64,000 bases of DNA from Mesobacillus campisalis (GTDB taxonomy: Bacteria > Bacillota > Bacilli > Bacillales > Cytobacillaceae): positions 148,648-212,647 of the forward strand of contig NZ_LAYY01000008.1 in NCBI RefSeq assembly GCF_000986785.1. The letters run 5' to 3'. Positions 57,315-64,000 of this stretch are shown piece after piece (the stretch's first letter is position 1; every line of letters begins with the position of its first letter). The position numbers were made by a program, and so were the translations under genes. The notes under the pieces were generated by a model. It did not search any database. It was not told where the DNA came from and saw only the letters and a list, made by a program, of their open reading frames with translations.

Positions 57315-58274
57315 TTATCTTCCTCCCAGCTTGTTGACCAATTTGGCATATTCCTCTTCCGAGATTCTGCCTTCCATCAGCATGGAGCGAAGTTTCGCTT
57401 TTTTAGCTTCCTGTGCTGATACTCCAATTTCCCCATTTTTAACAGGGGCGGCTGAGCGTTTTTTCAGGAAAAGGATAAGCAGGGCGGCAGCAGCTGTTAC
57501 GCTTCCCGCAATCGCACCTATCATCCAGACTGGCACGGCCTCTTCATTCTTGGTGGCAGCGCCAGCGGCAGCAGAAGGGCCGGCCATTTCTTCCATGATT
57601 TCCCCTGTTGTCTTTTCCTCGCCTCGGACATATTCAAGGCTGACCGCTTTCGTATCTCCAGGCTTCATTCCCTGGGATTGATAGATGAACATGTTCATGT
57701 TATAACTGTTTTTCTGGTGTGATTCCGCTTCTGGCGCCAGCTTGAAGCGGTCTGTTTTCAATGGTTCGACGAAAATAAGGTTCATAAGCCCAATGTTTGA
57801 AAAGCTCTGGAATTCGTACTGCAATGTATTTTTTTCGCCTTCATCCTTGATGCTGTCTGTATAATACTCGATTACAAATTTGTATAATTCCTGCGGCTGT
57901 ATTTCATCACTGGTTGTCCAGGAAATGGTGCCACTTTCTTTATTCAGTTCATACTGAATTTCGTTCATTTCTGTGAGGTCATGGGAATAGTCGGCCACAA
58001 ATCCGATTTTGAAATTTTCGTCCCCAATAGGAAGCGGAAGTTCGACCTGTCCTTTTTGGGGTTCGCCGGTATTATTTTTTAATGACCCATGATAGCCTAC
58101 AAGCAAAGGAGGATGAGCCTGCTTTTTATCCTTTGGGTGATAGGCAAATTCAGGCATTACCTGTATGGTCAGCTCCTCCATTTGCAGAGGCGCAGCATTT
58201 TCTGCCGAAACCATCAATGGTGCCGTGAAGAAAAAAGTGAAAAGCAGCGGCCCTAACAGAGCTCTTTTTATCAT
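57315..58274 (-). CDS. Unknown exported membrane-anchored protein, first gene of the ccm-nrf operon
   Basis: A 319-residue protein I do not recognise. It has a signal peptide (about 1-24), a large extracellular domain probably of beta structure (about 30-230), one membrane helix (about 250-271, basic after it), and a C-terminal cytoplasmic helical hairpin LRSMLMEGRISEEEYAKLVNKL resembling SHOCT or the CcmI hairpin. No cysteine pair or heme motif. Its place before ccmE makes a role in heme delivery or apocytochrome handling plausible. AAAGGATG precedes the ATG, about 29 bases from the predicted transcription start. Confidence 0.82.
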   Translation of the reverse strand: MIKRALLGPLLFTFFFTAPLMVSAENAAPLQMEELTIQVMPEFAYHPKDKKQAHPPLLVGYHGSLKNNTGEPQKGQVELPLPIGDENFKIGFVADYSHDLTEMNEIQYELNKESGTISWTTSDEIQPQELYKFVIEYYTDSIKDEGEKNTLQYEFQSFSNIGLMNLIFVEPLKTDRFKLAPEAESHQKNSYNMNMFIYQSQGMKPGDTKAVSLEYVRGEEKTTGEIMEEMAGPSAAAGAATKNEEAVPVWMIGAIAGSVTAAAALLILFLKKRSAAPVKNGEIGVSAQEAKKAKLRSMLMEGRISEEEYAKLVNKLGGR

Positions 58275-58309
58275 TGTTAAACATCCTTTCCAACCATTGT
58301 TCTTGTCGT

Positions 58310-58315
58310 ATTATT
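58310..58315 (-). promoter_or_regulatory. -10 box of the ccm-nrf operon promoter
   Basis: AATAAT (complement of 58310-58315) differs from TATAAT by one base. Its centre is 30 bases from the centre of the Fnr-type site at 58335-58350, matching class II activation. Confidence 0.65.
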
Positions 58316-58334
58316 GATTAATTGACAGCGAATT

Positions 58335-58350
58335 CGTGAACACTTTCACA
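58335..58350 (-). promoter_or_regulatory. Fnr-type binding site upstream of the ccm-nrf operon
   Basis: TGTGAAAGTGTTCACG on the minus strand reads TGTGA-N6-TCACG, one base off the Bacillus Fnr consensus TGTGA-N6-TCACA. It is centred near -41.5 from the inferred start. Fnr activates anaerobic respiration genes in B. subtilis, which fits nitrite reduction. Confidence 0.82.
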
Positions 58351-58491
58351 AGAACGATTGCCTTGTCCCATTTTTTCCGCCTGCCTGAAAATAGGAGCGC
58401 ATTTGCATCACATATCTTAATTTGCTTTTGTATGTTCAAATCCCAGATGTTTCCCCTACTCTATTTAAACCATTTATAAAGGAGCTCCATC

Positions 58492-58507
58492 TGTGACGAA
58501 AATCACG
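58492..58507. promoter_or_regulatory. Second Fnr/CRP-like palindrome
   Basis: TGTGACGAAAATCACG (TGTGA-N6-TCACG) has the same half-sites as the operon-proximal box, 157 bases further upstream. It may be an auxiliary site. The rest of 58275-58590 is AT-rich with nothing else assigned. Confidence 0.55.
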
Positions 58508-58587
58508 AAATTTTTCCGGAATTTATCCGTTTTGTGAACAGGACTATATTGAAAACTTCTGCCTCAATTTCTCCTTTTATTGTTCAA

Positions 58588-58621
58588 AAAAAAGCCCCAT
58601 TTCATGGTTGAAATGGGGCGA
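58588..58621 (-). terminator. Terminator of the 59-residue protein gene
   Basis: GCCCCATTTCA and TGAAATGGGGC pair over four bases and TTTTTTTT follows on the minus strand. It insulates the ccm-nrf promoter from upstream transcription. Confidence 0.92.
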
Positions 58622-58628
58622 AAAGTGT

Positions 58629-58808
58629 TTATCGTGATTGCTCAGGTTCAGGATGGAACTTTGATTTTACGGGCTGTCCGCCTGACTCTTCATACTTCAA
58701 TTTTGATTTCTTGACCGGATCATAATCGGAACCTAGCTCCATGTCCTGGTTATTGATGCCATTTCTCGTTTTTTGTTCCGGGTTATTTTGCTTGGAGCGT
58801 TTTTTCAT
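58629..58808 (-). CDS. Small hydrophilic protein of 59 residues
   Basis: A frame starting MKKRSKQNNPEQKTRNGIN and ending in EPEQSR, preceded by GGAGGGAGGAACATAC and followed by a strong terminator, so it looks like a real gene. The sequence is very polar with no cysteine, likely disordered, and its style resembles small spore or stress proteins, but I cannot assign a family. It lies 15 bases downstream of ytzC. Confidence 0.7.
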   Translation of the reverse strand: MKKRSKQNNPEQKTRNGINNQDMELGSDYDPVKKSKLKYEESGGQPVKSKFHPEPEQSR

Positions 58809-58823
58809 GTATGTTCCTCCCTC

Positions 58824-59087
58824 CTAATGGTCATGCAAGATCATTTCGTTTTGCAGCTGCTGGAGCTGGAGCCTCATCCTGTGCAGCTGTTCACGCTGCT
58901 GGCCGTTGCAGCTCAAGGCCAGCTTGGCAATATCATTATAGGCACCTTCAAGCATTTGCATGCTGGCTGTATACTGGCCATCATGCAAGTGCTCCTGCAT
59001 GCTGGCCTTTTTATATTGCTCCTGAGCAATCCTGATTGCATCTTCACATTGTTGGAGATGTTCCTCGACCGATTGTCTTGTCGCCAA
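58824..59087 (-). CDS. ytzC: DUF2524 family protein YtzC
   Basis: An 87-residue helical protein beginning MATRQSVEEHLQQCEDAI and ending QQREQLHRMRLQLQQLQ, close to B. subtilis YtzC, function unknown. The start codon is TTG at 59087, six bases after GGGGGCG. It is divergent from ytqA. Confidence 0.88.
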   Translation of the reverse strand: MATRQSVEEHLQQCEDAIRIAQEQYKKASMQEHLHDGQYTASMQMLEGAYNDIAKLALSCNGQQREQLHRMRLQLQQLQNEMILHDH

Positions 59088-59249
59088 TGAAAACGCCCCC
59101 TTTTTGTCATAATGAAGCCAAAATGCTTCCTTTTTAGTTTGTTCACATCATGTCTTCCTATCACGAATCTCCGGTGTACAAATGCTTCCATTTGGGTTTG
59201 GTGATTGGACCAGGACATTTGTCATGGTACAATTCTTTCTAGAATGCGC

Positions 59250-59283
59250 AGGCGCTGGAACTAAACAGTTGCCGAACTGCACA
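59250..59283. repeat. Degenerate end of the 31.0-kb palindromic repeat
   Basis: AGGCGCTGGAACTAAACAGTT followed by GAACTGCA matches the right end of the element at 31101-31132 (AGGCGCTGGAGCTAGACAGTT, then AAGTGCA) with few changes. Only this end is present. Confidence 0.6.
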
Positions 59284-59305
59284 AATTTTCATTCAGGAGG
59301 CTTAA

Positions 59306-60274
59306 ATGAATCAAGTCCACTCTTTTCCATACAGTCTTGATAATAAACGCTATCATACATGGAATTACCACTTGCGCCAGCACTTTGGCCATAAGGTTTT
59401 TAAAGTCGCCCTCGACGGCGGCTTCGACTGTCCAAACCGGGACGGCACTGTGGCCTACGGAGGATGTACATTCTGCAGTGCAGCCGGTTCCGGAGATTTT
59501 GCCGGAAACAGGGCTGAGCCTCTGGAAATTCAATTTTCCACAATAAAAGACAAAATGCATGATAAATGGAAAGATGGCAAATACATGGCTTATTTCCAGG
59601 CTTTCACCAACACGCATGCCCCGGTGGAGGTGCTCAGGGAAAAGTACGAAACCGTCCTTAAGCAAGAGGGGGTCGTAGGGCTGTCGGTTGCAACCAGACC
59701 TGATTGCCTGCCGGATGACGTGGTCGAATATCTGGCAGAATTGAATGAAAGAACGTATTTATGGGTCGAACTCGGACTGCAGACCGTCCATGAACAGACC
59801 GGCAACCTGATCAACCGGGCCCACGATTTTCCTGCCTATGTAGAGGGTGTTCATAAACTCAGGAAACACGGCATCCGGATTTGTTCGCATATCATTAATG
59901 GCCTTCCCCTTGAAACACCAGCGATGATGATGGAGAGCGCCAAGGCTGTTGCCAATCTGGATGTACAGGGAATCAAAATCCACCTTCTCCACCTTCTCAA
60001 GGGCACACCGATGGTCAAGCAGTATGAAAAGGGCCTCCTCGAATTCCTATCGTTCGACGATTATGTGAATTTGGTTTGCGACCAGCTGGAAATCCTGCCG
60101 CCTGAGATGATTGTCCACCGGATTACGGGAGATGGCCCTATAGACCTGATGATTGGCCCGATGTGGAGCGTCAACAAATGGGAGGTTCTCAATGCCATTG
60201 ATGCAGAGCTAAAACGCCGCGGAAGCTGGCAGGGGAAACATTATTCCCAGAGAAAGGCAGGAACTACGGCATGA
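59306..60274 (+). CDS. ytqA: Radical SAM protein MnmL (YtqA)
   Basis: A 322-residue radical SAM enzyme. The cluster-binding cysteines are Cys42, Cys54 and Cys57 (CPNRDG...GGCTFC), the spacing typical of the YtqA/YhcC group rather than CxxxCxxC. Recent work on B. subtilis and Streptococcus showed YtqA (MnmL) is needed to turn cmnm5s2U into nm5s2U at the tRNA wobble base. TTCAGGAGG precedes the ATG. The stop overlaps ytqB as ATGA. Confidence 0.94.
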   Translation: MNQVHSFPYSLDNKRYHTWNYHLRQHFGHKVFKVALDGGFDCPNRDGTVAYGGCTFCSAAGSGDFAGNRAEPLEIQFSTIKDKMHDKWKDGKYMAYFQAFTNTHAPVEVLREKYETVLKQEGVVGLSVATRPDCLPDDVVEYLAELNERTYLWVELGLQTVHEQTGNLINRAHDFPAYVEGVHKLRKHGIRICSHIINGLPLETPAMMMESAKAVANLDVQGIKIHLLHLLKGTPMVKQYEKGLLEFLSFDDYVNLVCDQLEILPPEMIVHRITGDGPIDLMIGPMWSVNKWEVLNAIDAELKRRGSWQGKHYSQRKAGTTA

Positions 60275-60846
60275 AGCTTGAACGAATCCTGCCTTTTGCA
60301 AGAACCCTTCTGGAAAGGGCTGTAAAAACAGGTGATATCGCTGTCGATGCCACTGTCGGAAACGGCCATGACACTGTCTTTCTCTCGGGGCTGGTTGGTA
60401 AGGACGGTCAGGTCTATGGCTTTGACATCCAGGAACAGGCGCTTGCTTCCTGCAAAGCAAAACTCGAGGACAGGGAGTTTCTGGAGAGAGTTGCCTTATA
60501 CCAGAGAGGCCATGAACATGTAAAAGAAATGCTTCCAGTCTCTGCTCATGGAAAAGTTGCAGGTGCCATTTTCAATCTAGGATACCTGCCAGGGGGAGAC
60601 AAGAGCATCGTTACCGTCCCGCAAACAACCATCTCGGCAGTGGACCAGCTTCTCGACATGCTTTCTCCCGAGGGCATCATTGTGATCGTTGTATATCACG
60701 GGCATCCTGAAGGCCAGATTGAACGCGACACCCTGCTTGACTATGTCTCCTCCATTGACCAGAACAGGGCCCATGTCTTGCAATACCAATTCCTGAACCA
60801 GAAAAATAATCCCCCCTTTATCATTGCGATTGAAAAGCGTTCATAA
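60271..60846 (+). CDS. ytqB: tRNA nm5(s2)U methyltransferase MnmM (YtqB)
   Basis: A 191-residue class I SAM methyltransferase with the SAM loop VDATVGNGHDT and the motif NLGYLPGGDK. MnmM methylates nm5s2U to mnm5s2U in tRNA, the step after MnmL, and the two genes are translationally coupled here. A terminator follows. Confidence 0.95.
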   Translation: MKLERILPFARTLLERAVKTGDIAVDATVGNGHDTVFLSGLVGKDGQVYGFDIQEQALASCKAKLEDREFLERVALYQRGHEHVKEMLPVSAHGKVAGAIFNLGYLPGGDKSIVTVPQTTISAVDQLLDMLSPEGIIVIVVYHGHPEGQIERDTLLDYVSSIDQNRAHVLQYQFLNQKNNPPFIIAIEKRS

Positions 60847-60847
60847 G

Positions 60848-60897
60848 AGAAAAAGGAACCCCGGAGGAAGATGGCTCCTCCGGGGTTCCTTTTTTAT
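60848..60897 (+). terminator. Terminator of ytqAB
   Basis: GGAACCCCGGAGGA and TCCTCCGGGGTTCC form a 14-base stem followed by TTTTTT. A runs on the other side make it usable from ytpB as well. Confidence 0.93.
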
Positions 60898-60912
60898 GCC
60901 GATATCTTCTCA

Positions 60913-62007
60913 TCACTTGCCAAATACCTTTGTCATTCTGGCCGGCATCAATTTTTGAACGGAACGGTAAGCGCGCCCGTTCAAATAAAAAAAGTAGCTG
61001 ATCGGGCCGCCGCTTTTAATGATGCCTTTTGCGAGTTTCTTGACCTTTTGCTGGCGCTGGACTTTTTCATCTGATAAATAGACTCCCAGCAAGCCGCGGT
61101 TGATCAGCTGGTGAAAACGGCGATGCGGCAGGTCAGCCGTATAGTGGTCGGCGTGCTCGATAAAATGGGTGAGCCTATTGAAAAGCGCCTCTTCATTTTC
61201 ATAATAAAAGCAGAAATTCAGATCGCCTTCCCGCCTGTCTTCTTCCTGGTCGATAAAGTAATCCAGCAAAATGTGGAGTCCTTGTATGTATGGAAAATAG
61301 CCGCTCTTGATGCTTTCTGCATATTCGGGCCTGAAGTCGTTCCGGAGTGCATAGGAAACGAGGCAAAAAACGCCAAGCGTAGAACCTGTGCAGGCTGAAA
61401 ATTCATACCATTGCATATCTGGACATTTACTACGGTTGCGGTCATGCCATTCTTTCAGTCTTGTTACCCTTTCGCTCTGCTGCACATGTTTATGGATTTG
61501 CAGGTCGCAATAATATCTGCACAATTCAAGCATATGCTCTGAAATGCCATCATAATGTTCCACTTCCTGCAATTCCTTCCTGCAGGCCAGCACAAGCTGT
61601 CCTAGATACCCTCCATCATCCTGTTCCTTCCGCATCCGGTAATAATCCCGAAGCTCTCCGTCAAGTGTAAGGGCATCCTCCATCGATTCATGCAAAGCAG
61701 CAAAATCGCGCGGATCAAGGGAAGTGCTCCGGTCGCAAAGATTGTCGAGATAATCGCTGATTGTCTGATAGGCGACAATGAACGAAATGGCTCTTTGATA
61801 ATTCCCAAGGGCAATCAGGCTCATGATTGCTCCGCCTTCACAATGAAACGTCTTTCCTTCAATGCTGGCAAGAGCCTGTCTGCGCAATTCCGGGTCCGGG
61901 ATGCATTCCGCCTTCCGTTTCCAGGATTCAAGTTCCCGGTGGACCTGTGGAATGACTTTACGGTAGACGCGGTACATCAAACTGAGGGGCATTTGCGGAA
62001 TCCTCAT
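60913..62007 (-). CDS. ytpB: Tetraprenyl-beta-curcumene synthase YtpB
   Basis: Class I terpene synthase of 364 residues that cyclises linear C35 prenyl diphosphate to tetraprenyl-beta-curcumene, precursor of spore-linked sesquarterpenes in Bacillus. Visible are DYLDNLCDR and a later DYFIDQEEDR acidic motif. The ATG at 62007 follows GGGGGGAG; the open frame upstream overlaps ytpA and is not used. It starts 14 bases after the ytpA stop. Confidence 0.92.
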   Translation of the reverse strand: MRIPQMPLSLMYRVYRKVIPQVHRELESWKRKAECIPDPELRRQALASIEGKTFHCEGGAIMSLIALGNYQRAISFIVAYQTISDYLDNLCDRSTSLDPRDFAALHESMEDALTLDGELRDYYRMRKEQDDGGYLGQLVLACRKELQEVEHYDGISEHMLELCRYYCDLQIHKHVQQSERVTRLKEWHDRNRSKCPDMQWYEFSACTGSTLGVFCLVSYALRNDFRPEYAESIKSGYFPYIQGLHILLDYFIDQEEDRREGDLNFCFYYENEEALFNRLTHFIEHADHYTADLPHRRFHQLINRGLLGVYLSDEKVQRQQKVKKLAKGIIKSGGPISYFFYLNGRAYRSVQKLMPARMTKVFGK

Positions 62008-62021
62008 ATGCTCCCCCCTTC

Positions 62022-62825
62022 CTAATAGACATAGCCAATCGCTTTTAATTGGCTGATAACAAAGTCCTTGGCGTATTCGAATACTTCTTCGCGCTCTGGT
62101 TCGTTGAATATTTCGTGATAAAAGTCCGTCCATTCTTTATAGCGTTTTTCTGATAAAGGTGCATAGTTGAACCATTCCTTTACCAGCTGCTTGGCTACAA
62201 TCCTGTCGTCCCCGCCCTGCATGACCAGCATGGGGATGTTCTGTGTGTCCTGCAGATTGTCAAAAGCGAGCTTCATGGCATCATCAAGCTCCCTGTACCA
62301 TCTTACAGAAACCTTGGTGACATACAGGGAATCGTTCAAGTCCGCATCCCTTACTTCCATATTCCGGGTTGCCAGTTCAACGGAGAGCCCAGGTGACACC
62401 TTGAATCCTGGCATAATGGCGTTCACTCCATGGGAAACAAACTTCAAAAATCTCGAAGGCTGCTGGACAAGACCCAAACAAGGAGAAGAGAGAATCACTC
62501 CGGCCAGGTTAAGCCTCTCTTCCTGAAGCAGCCTGATGGCCACCAGGCCTCCCATGCTGTGGCCAAGAAGAAAAACGGGCAGTTCAAAGCTGTAGGCTGC
62601 CTGGATCCAGTCTTTCACTTCCAATAAATATTCATCGAAGGAATCAATATGGCCCCTGTTGGATCTCGTTGTCATGCCTTGTCCAGGCAAGTCACCCATA
62701 ATCACATGGAAACCCGACAGTCTCCACATTTGGATCAGCCAGCCGTAACGGCGGTGATGTTCGAGCGCTCCGTGCACCATGACAATCACTGCTTTGGCTT
62801 CACCATCCGCTTCCCATTTCCACAT
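62022..62825 (-). CDS. ytpA: Alpha/beta hydrolase YtpA (lysophospholipase family)
   Basis: A 267-residue serine hydrolase with the nucleophile elbow GHSMGG, oxyanion segment VHGALEH and the late Asp in GGDDRIV. In B. subtilis YtpA makes the lysophospholipid antibiotic bacilysocin. GAGGGGG precedes two in-frame ATGs; the second (62825) has better spacing. First gene of ytpA-ytpB. Confidence 0.92.
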   Translation of the reverse strand: MWKWEADGEAKAVIVMVHGALEHHRRYGWLIQMWRLSGFHVIMGDLPGQGMTTRSNRGHIDSFDEYLLEVKDWIQAAYSFELPVFLLGHSMGGLVAIRLLQEERLNLAGVILSSPCLGLVQQPSRFLKFVSHGVNAIMPGFKVSPGLSVELATRNMEVRDADLNDSLYVTKVSVRWYRELDDAMKLAFDNLQDTQNIPMLVMQGGDDRIVAKQLVKEWFNYAPLSEKRYKEWTDFYHEIFNEPEREEVFEYAKDFVISQLKAIGYVY

Positions 62826-62972
62826 GTGCATTCCCCCTCTGTTTCTTCCTCTATTTAAAAGAACTATAATATATAATGGACAGAAAAGGGAAGATTAACA
62901 ACTTTTATGTGCTATATGTTCAATCTTCCCCATTTTTAACATTATTTGCATCCAAAGGAGAGTGAGTATCCG

Positions 62973-63500
62973 ATGATTTACCCTTATCACGGAAAAGAGC
63001 CAAAAATAGCATCTTCCGCTTTTATTGCAGATTATGTAACCATAACCGGTGATGTTGAAATTGGCGAGGAGTCCAGCGTCTGGTTCAACAGTTCCATACG
63101 GGGAGACGTAGCACCGACGATTATCGGAAACAAGGTGAATATCCAGGACAATTCCGTCCTCCATCAAAGCCCTGGTAATCCGCTTATCCTCGAAGACGAA
63201 GTTACCGTTGGCCACCAGGTGATCCTCCACAGCTGCATCGTTCGTAAAAATGCGCTGATTGGCATGGGATCCGTCGTTCTTGACCAGGCCGAAATCGGCG
63301 AAGGAGCCTTTATCGGAGCGGGCAGCCTTGTTCCCCAGGGGAAGAAGATTCCTCCCAATACGCTTGCCTTTGGCCGGCCGGCAAAGGTGGTCCGTGAGCT
63401 GAATGAAGAAGATATCAAGGATATGCAGAGAATTACCAGGGAATATGCCGAAAAGGGTCAATATTATAAATCTCTGCAGCAAAATCGAGCGGATATTTAA
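62973..63500 (+). CDS. ytoA: Gamma-carbonic anhydrase-family protein YtoA
   Basis: A 175-residue left-handed beta-helix hexapeptide-repeat protein. Three zinc-site histidines are visible (LHQSPGN, VGHQVILHSC). It is close to B. subtilis YtoA; carbonic anhydrase activity of this subgroup is uncertain. The ATG at 62973 gives the standard start MIYPYHGK; AAAGGAGA lies rather far (about 12 bases). The stop is followed by half of a terminator and then an insertion sequence. Confidence 0.92.
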   Translation: MIYPYHGKEPKIASSAFIADYVTITGDVEIGEESSVWFNSSIRGDVAPTIIGNKVNIQDNSVLHQSPGNPLILEDEVTVGHQVILHSCIVRKNALIGMGSVVLDQAEIGEGAFIGAGSLVPQGKKIPPNTLAFGRPAKVVRELNEEDIKDMQRITREYAEKGQYYKSLQQNRADI

Positions 63501-63558
63501 TTAGTTACATACCCTTTAAAGAAATAGAAAAAACGCCCATGCTTCGCTGGTGAACTAT

Positions 63559-63606
63559 ACCCCGAATAATGGACGCTTTGAAAAAGCCCGTTATTCGGGT
63601 TTTTTG
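63559..63606 (+). terminator. Hairpin terminator inside the IS left end
   Basis: CCCGAATAA pairs with TTATTCGGG, with an inner GCTTT/AAAGC, and TTTTTT follows. Such a hairpin blocks outside transcription from reaching the transposase gene. Confidence 0.8.
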
Positions 63607-63664
63607 TGTCTATAATGACCTAGCCCGTTTATAATCAAATCAGGGATATAGACGGAGGAACGAA

Positions 63665-64000
63665 ATGAGTAAAATAATATTCAATGAACATCAAATGAAA
63701 CTGTTGGAGAACAATGAGAATGTTGACCATGTTTCTGAAAGGTCAATTGCTTATACACCAGCGTTCAAAATTAAGGCCGTTAAAGAAAACCTTGAAGGGA
63801 AAGCTCCCTCTCAAATATTTATAGAAAACGGTTTTGAAATCGAAATAATCGGGGCGGAAAAACCTAGATCCTGCCTGAAGAGGTGGAGGAAAACTTTTAA
63901 ACAATTTGGGGAAGAAGGGTTCCTTACAGAACGAAGAGGAAAAGGAAGTACTGGGAGGCCTACCTCAGAGGAGGTCTCAGTTGAAGACAATCTAAGGAAA
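63665..64000 (+). CDS. IS3-family transposase OrfA, truncated by the window end
   Basis: The frame opens at an ATG after GACGGAGG and stays open for 112 codons to the last base. It starts MSKIIFNEHQMKLLEN and contains AYTPAFKIKAVKENLEGKAP and FEIEIIGAEKPRSCLKRWRK, a helix-turn-helix arrangement of IS150-type OrfA proteins (A-F-K-x-K-A-V). The catalytic OrfB should lie beyond the window. A TATAAT at 63611-63616 may be its promoter -10. Confidence 0.82.
   Translation, partial: MSKIIFNEHQMKLLENNENVDHVSERSIAYTPAFKIKAVKENLEGKAPSQIFIENGFEIEIIGAEKPRSCLKRWRKTFKQFGEEGFLTERRGKGSTGRPTSEEVSVEDNLRK

Larger units (their letters stand above)
63551..64000 (+). mobile_element. Left end of an IS3-family (IS150-like) insertion sequence
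   Basis: The sequence from 63551 (TGAACTATACCCCGAATAATGGACGC) has the form of an IS150-group terminal repeat (TGnACTGnACCCCnnAAnnTTGGAC). It is followed by an internal terminator hairpin and an OrfA-type transposase gene that runs out of the window. The exact end and target duplication cannot be confirmed because the right end is missing. Confidence 0.8.

Overview
The window is a chromosomal segment of an endospore-forming member of the Bacillaceae. The evidence is the long co-linear run of genes best known from Bacillus subtilis (tyrS, acsA-acuABC, ccpA, aroA, ytxGHJ, ampS, murC, sftA, ytpQP, ytoP, ytnP, trmB, ytmP, amyX-type pullulanase, ytlR, ytlP, dat, pepV, murJ/ytgP, ytfP, leuS, lutABC, ytqAB, ytpAB, ytoA). 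Further support comes from T-box leaders, a CcpA cre site, a sigma-B-type promoter, a Cse60-family sporulation gene, AGGAGG-type ribosome sites and many intrinsic terminators. The genus cannot be fixed from the sequence alone.

Layout. 1-11.7 kb: tyrS with its T-box leader, a class A penicillin-binding protein, acsA divergent from acuABC (acetyl-CoA synthetase and its acetylation control), ccpA, and the fused DAHP synthase/chorismate mutase aroA. 11.8-29.9 kb: ytxGHJ stress operon, ampS, murC, sftA with an internal 12-residue repeat array, thioredoxin-like and housekeeping genes, ytoP, ytnP, trmB, pullulanase, a lipid kinase and an RNA 2H phosphoesterase. 30-43.9 kb: a cysteine synthase paralogue, dat, pepV, a small HTH protein, rsuA, murJ, ytfP, cse60, a NERD-domain protein followed by a 52-bp tandem repeat array, a rhodanese, and leuS with a T-box. 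44-48.2 kb: the lutABC lactate-utilisation operon and an MFS transporter.

The most unusual part is 48.4-58.4 kb. It is one minus-strand unit of 13 genes: an unrecognised membrane-anchored exported protein, then ccmE, ccmF, ccmH, two short CcmI-like proteins, ccmA, ccmB, ccmC, a 43-residue CcmD-like protein, a CcmG/ResA-like thioredoxin, nrfH and nrfA. This is a cytochrome c maturation System I set joined to an ammonia-forming nitrite reductase. Bacilli normally use System II (ResB/ResC). CcmE has the variant C-x-x-x-Y heme site instead of histidine, CcmH keeps only one cysteine of its redox pair, and NrfA has a C-x-x-C-K heme. Upstream of the first gene is an Fnr-type palindrome spaced about 30 bp from a -10 box, as in a class II anaerobically activated promoter. 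I infer an anaerobic, dedicated heme-attachment module for NrfHA.

58.6-64 kb returns to conserved genes: two small proteins, ytqA-ytqB (mnmL-mnmM, wobble uridine modification of tRNA), ytpB-ytpA, and ytoA. The window ends inside an IS3-type insertion sequence that seems to have landed in the ytoA terminator. Several intergenic spacers hold long palindromic dispersed repeats (31.0 kb, 51.2-51.5 kb, and a fragment at 59.25 kb).
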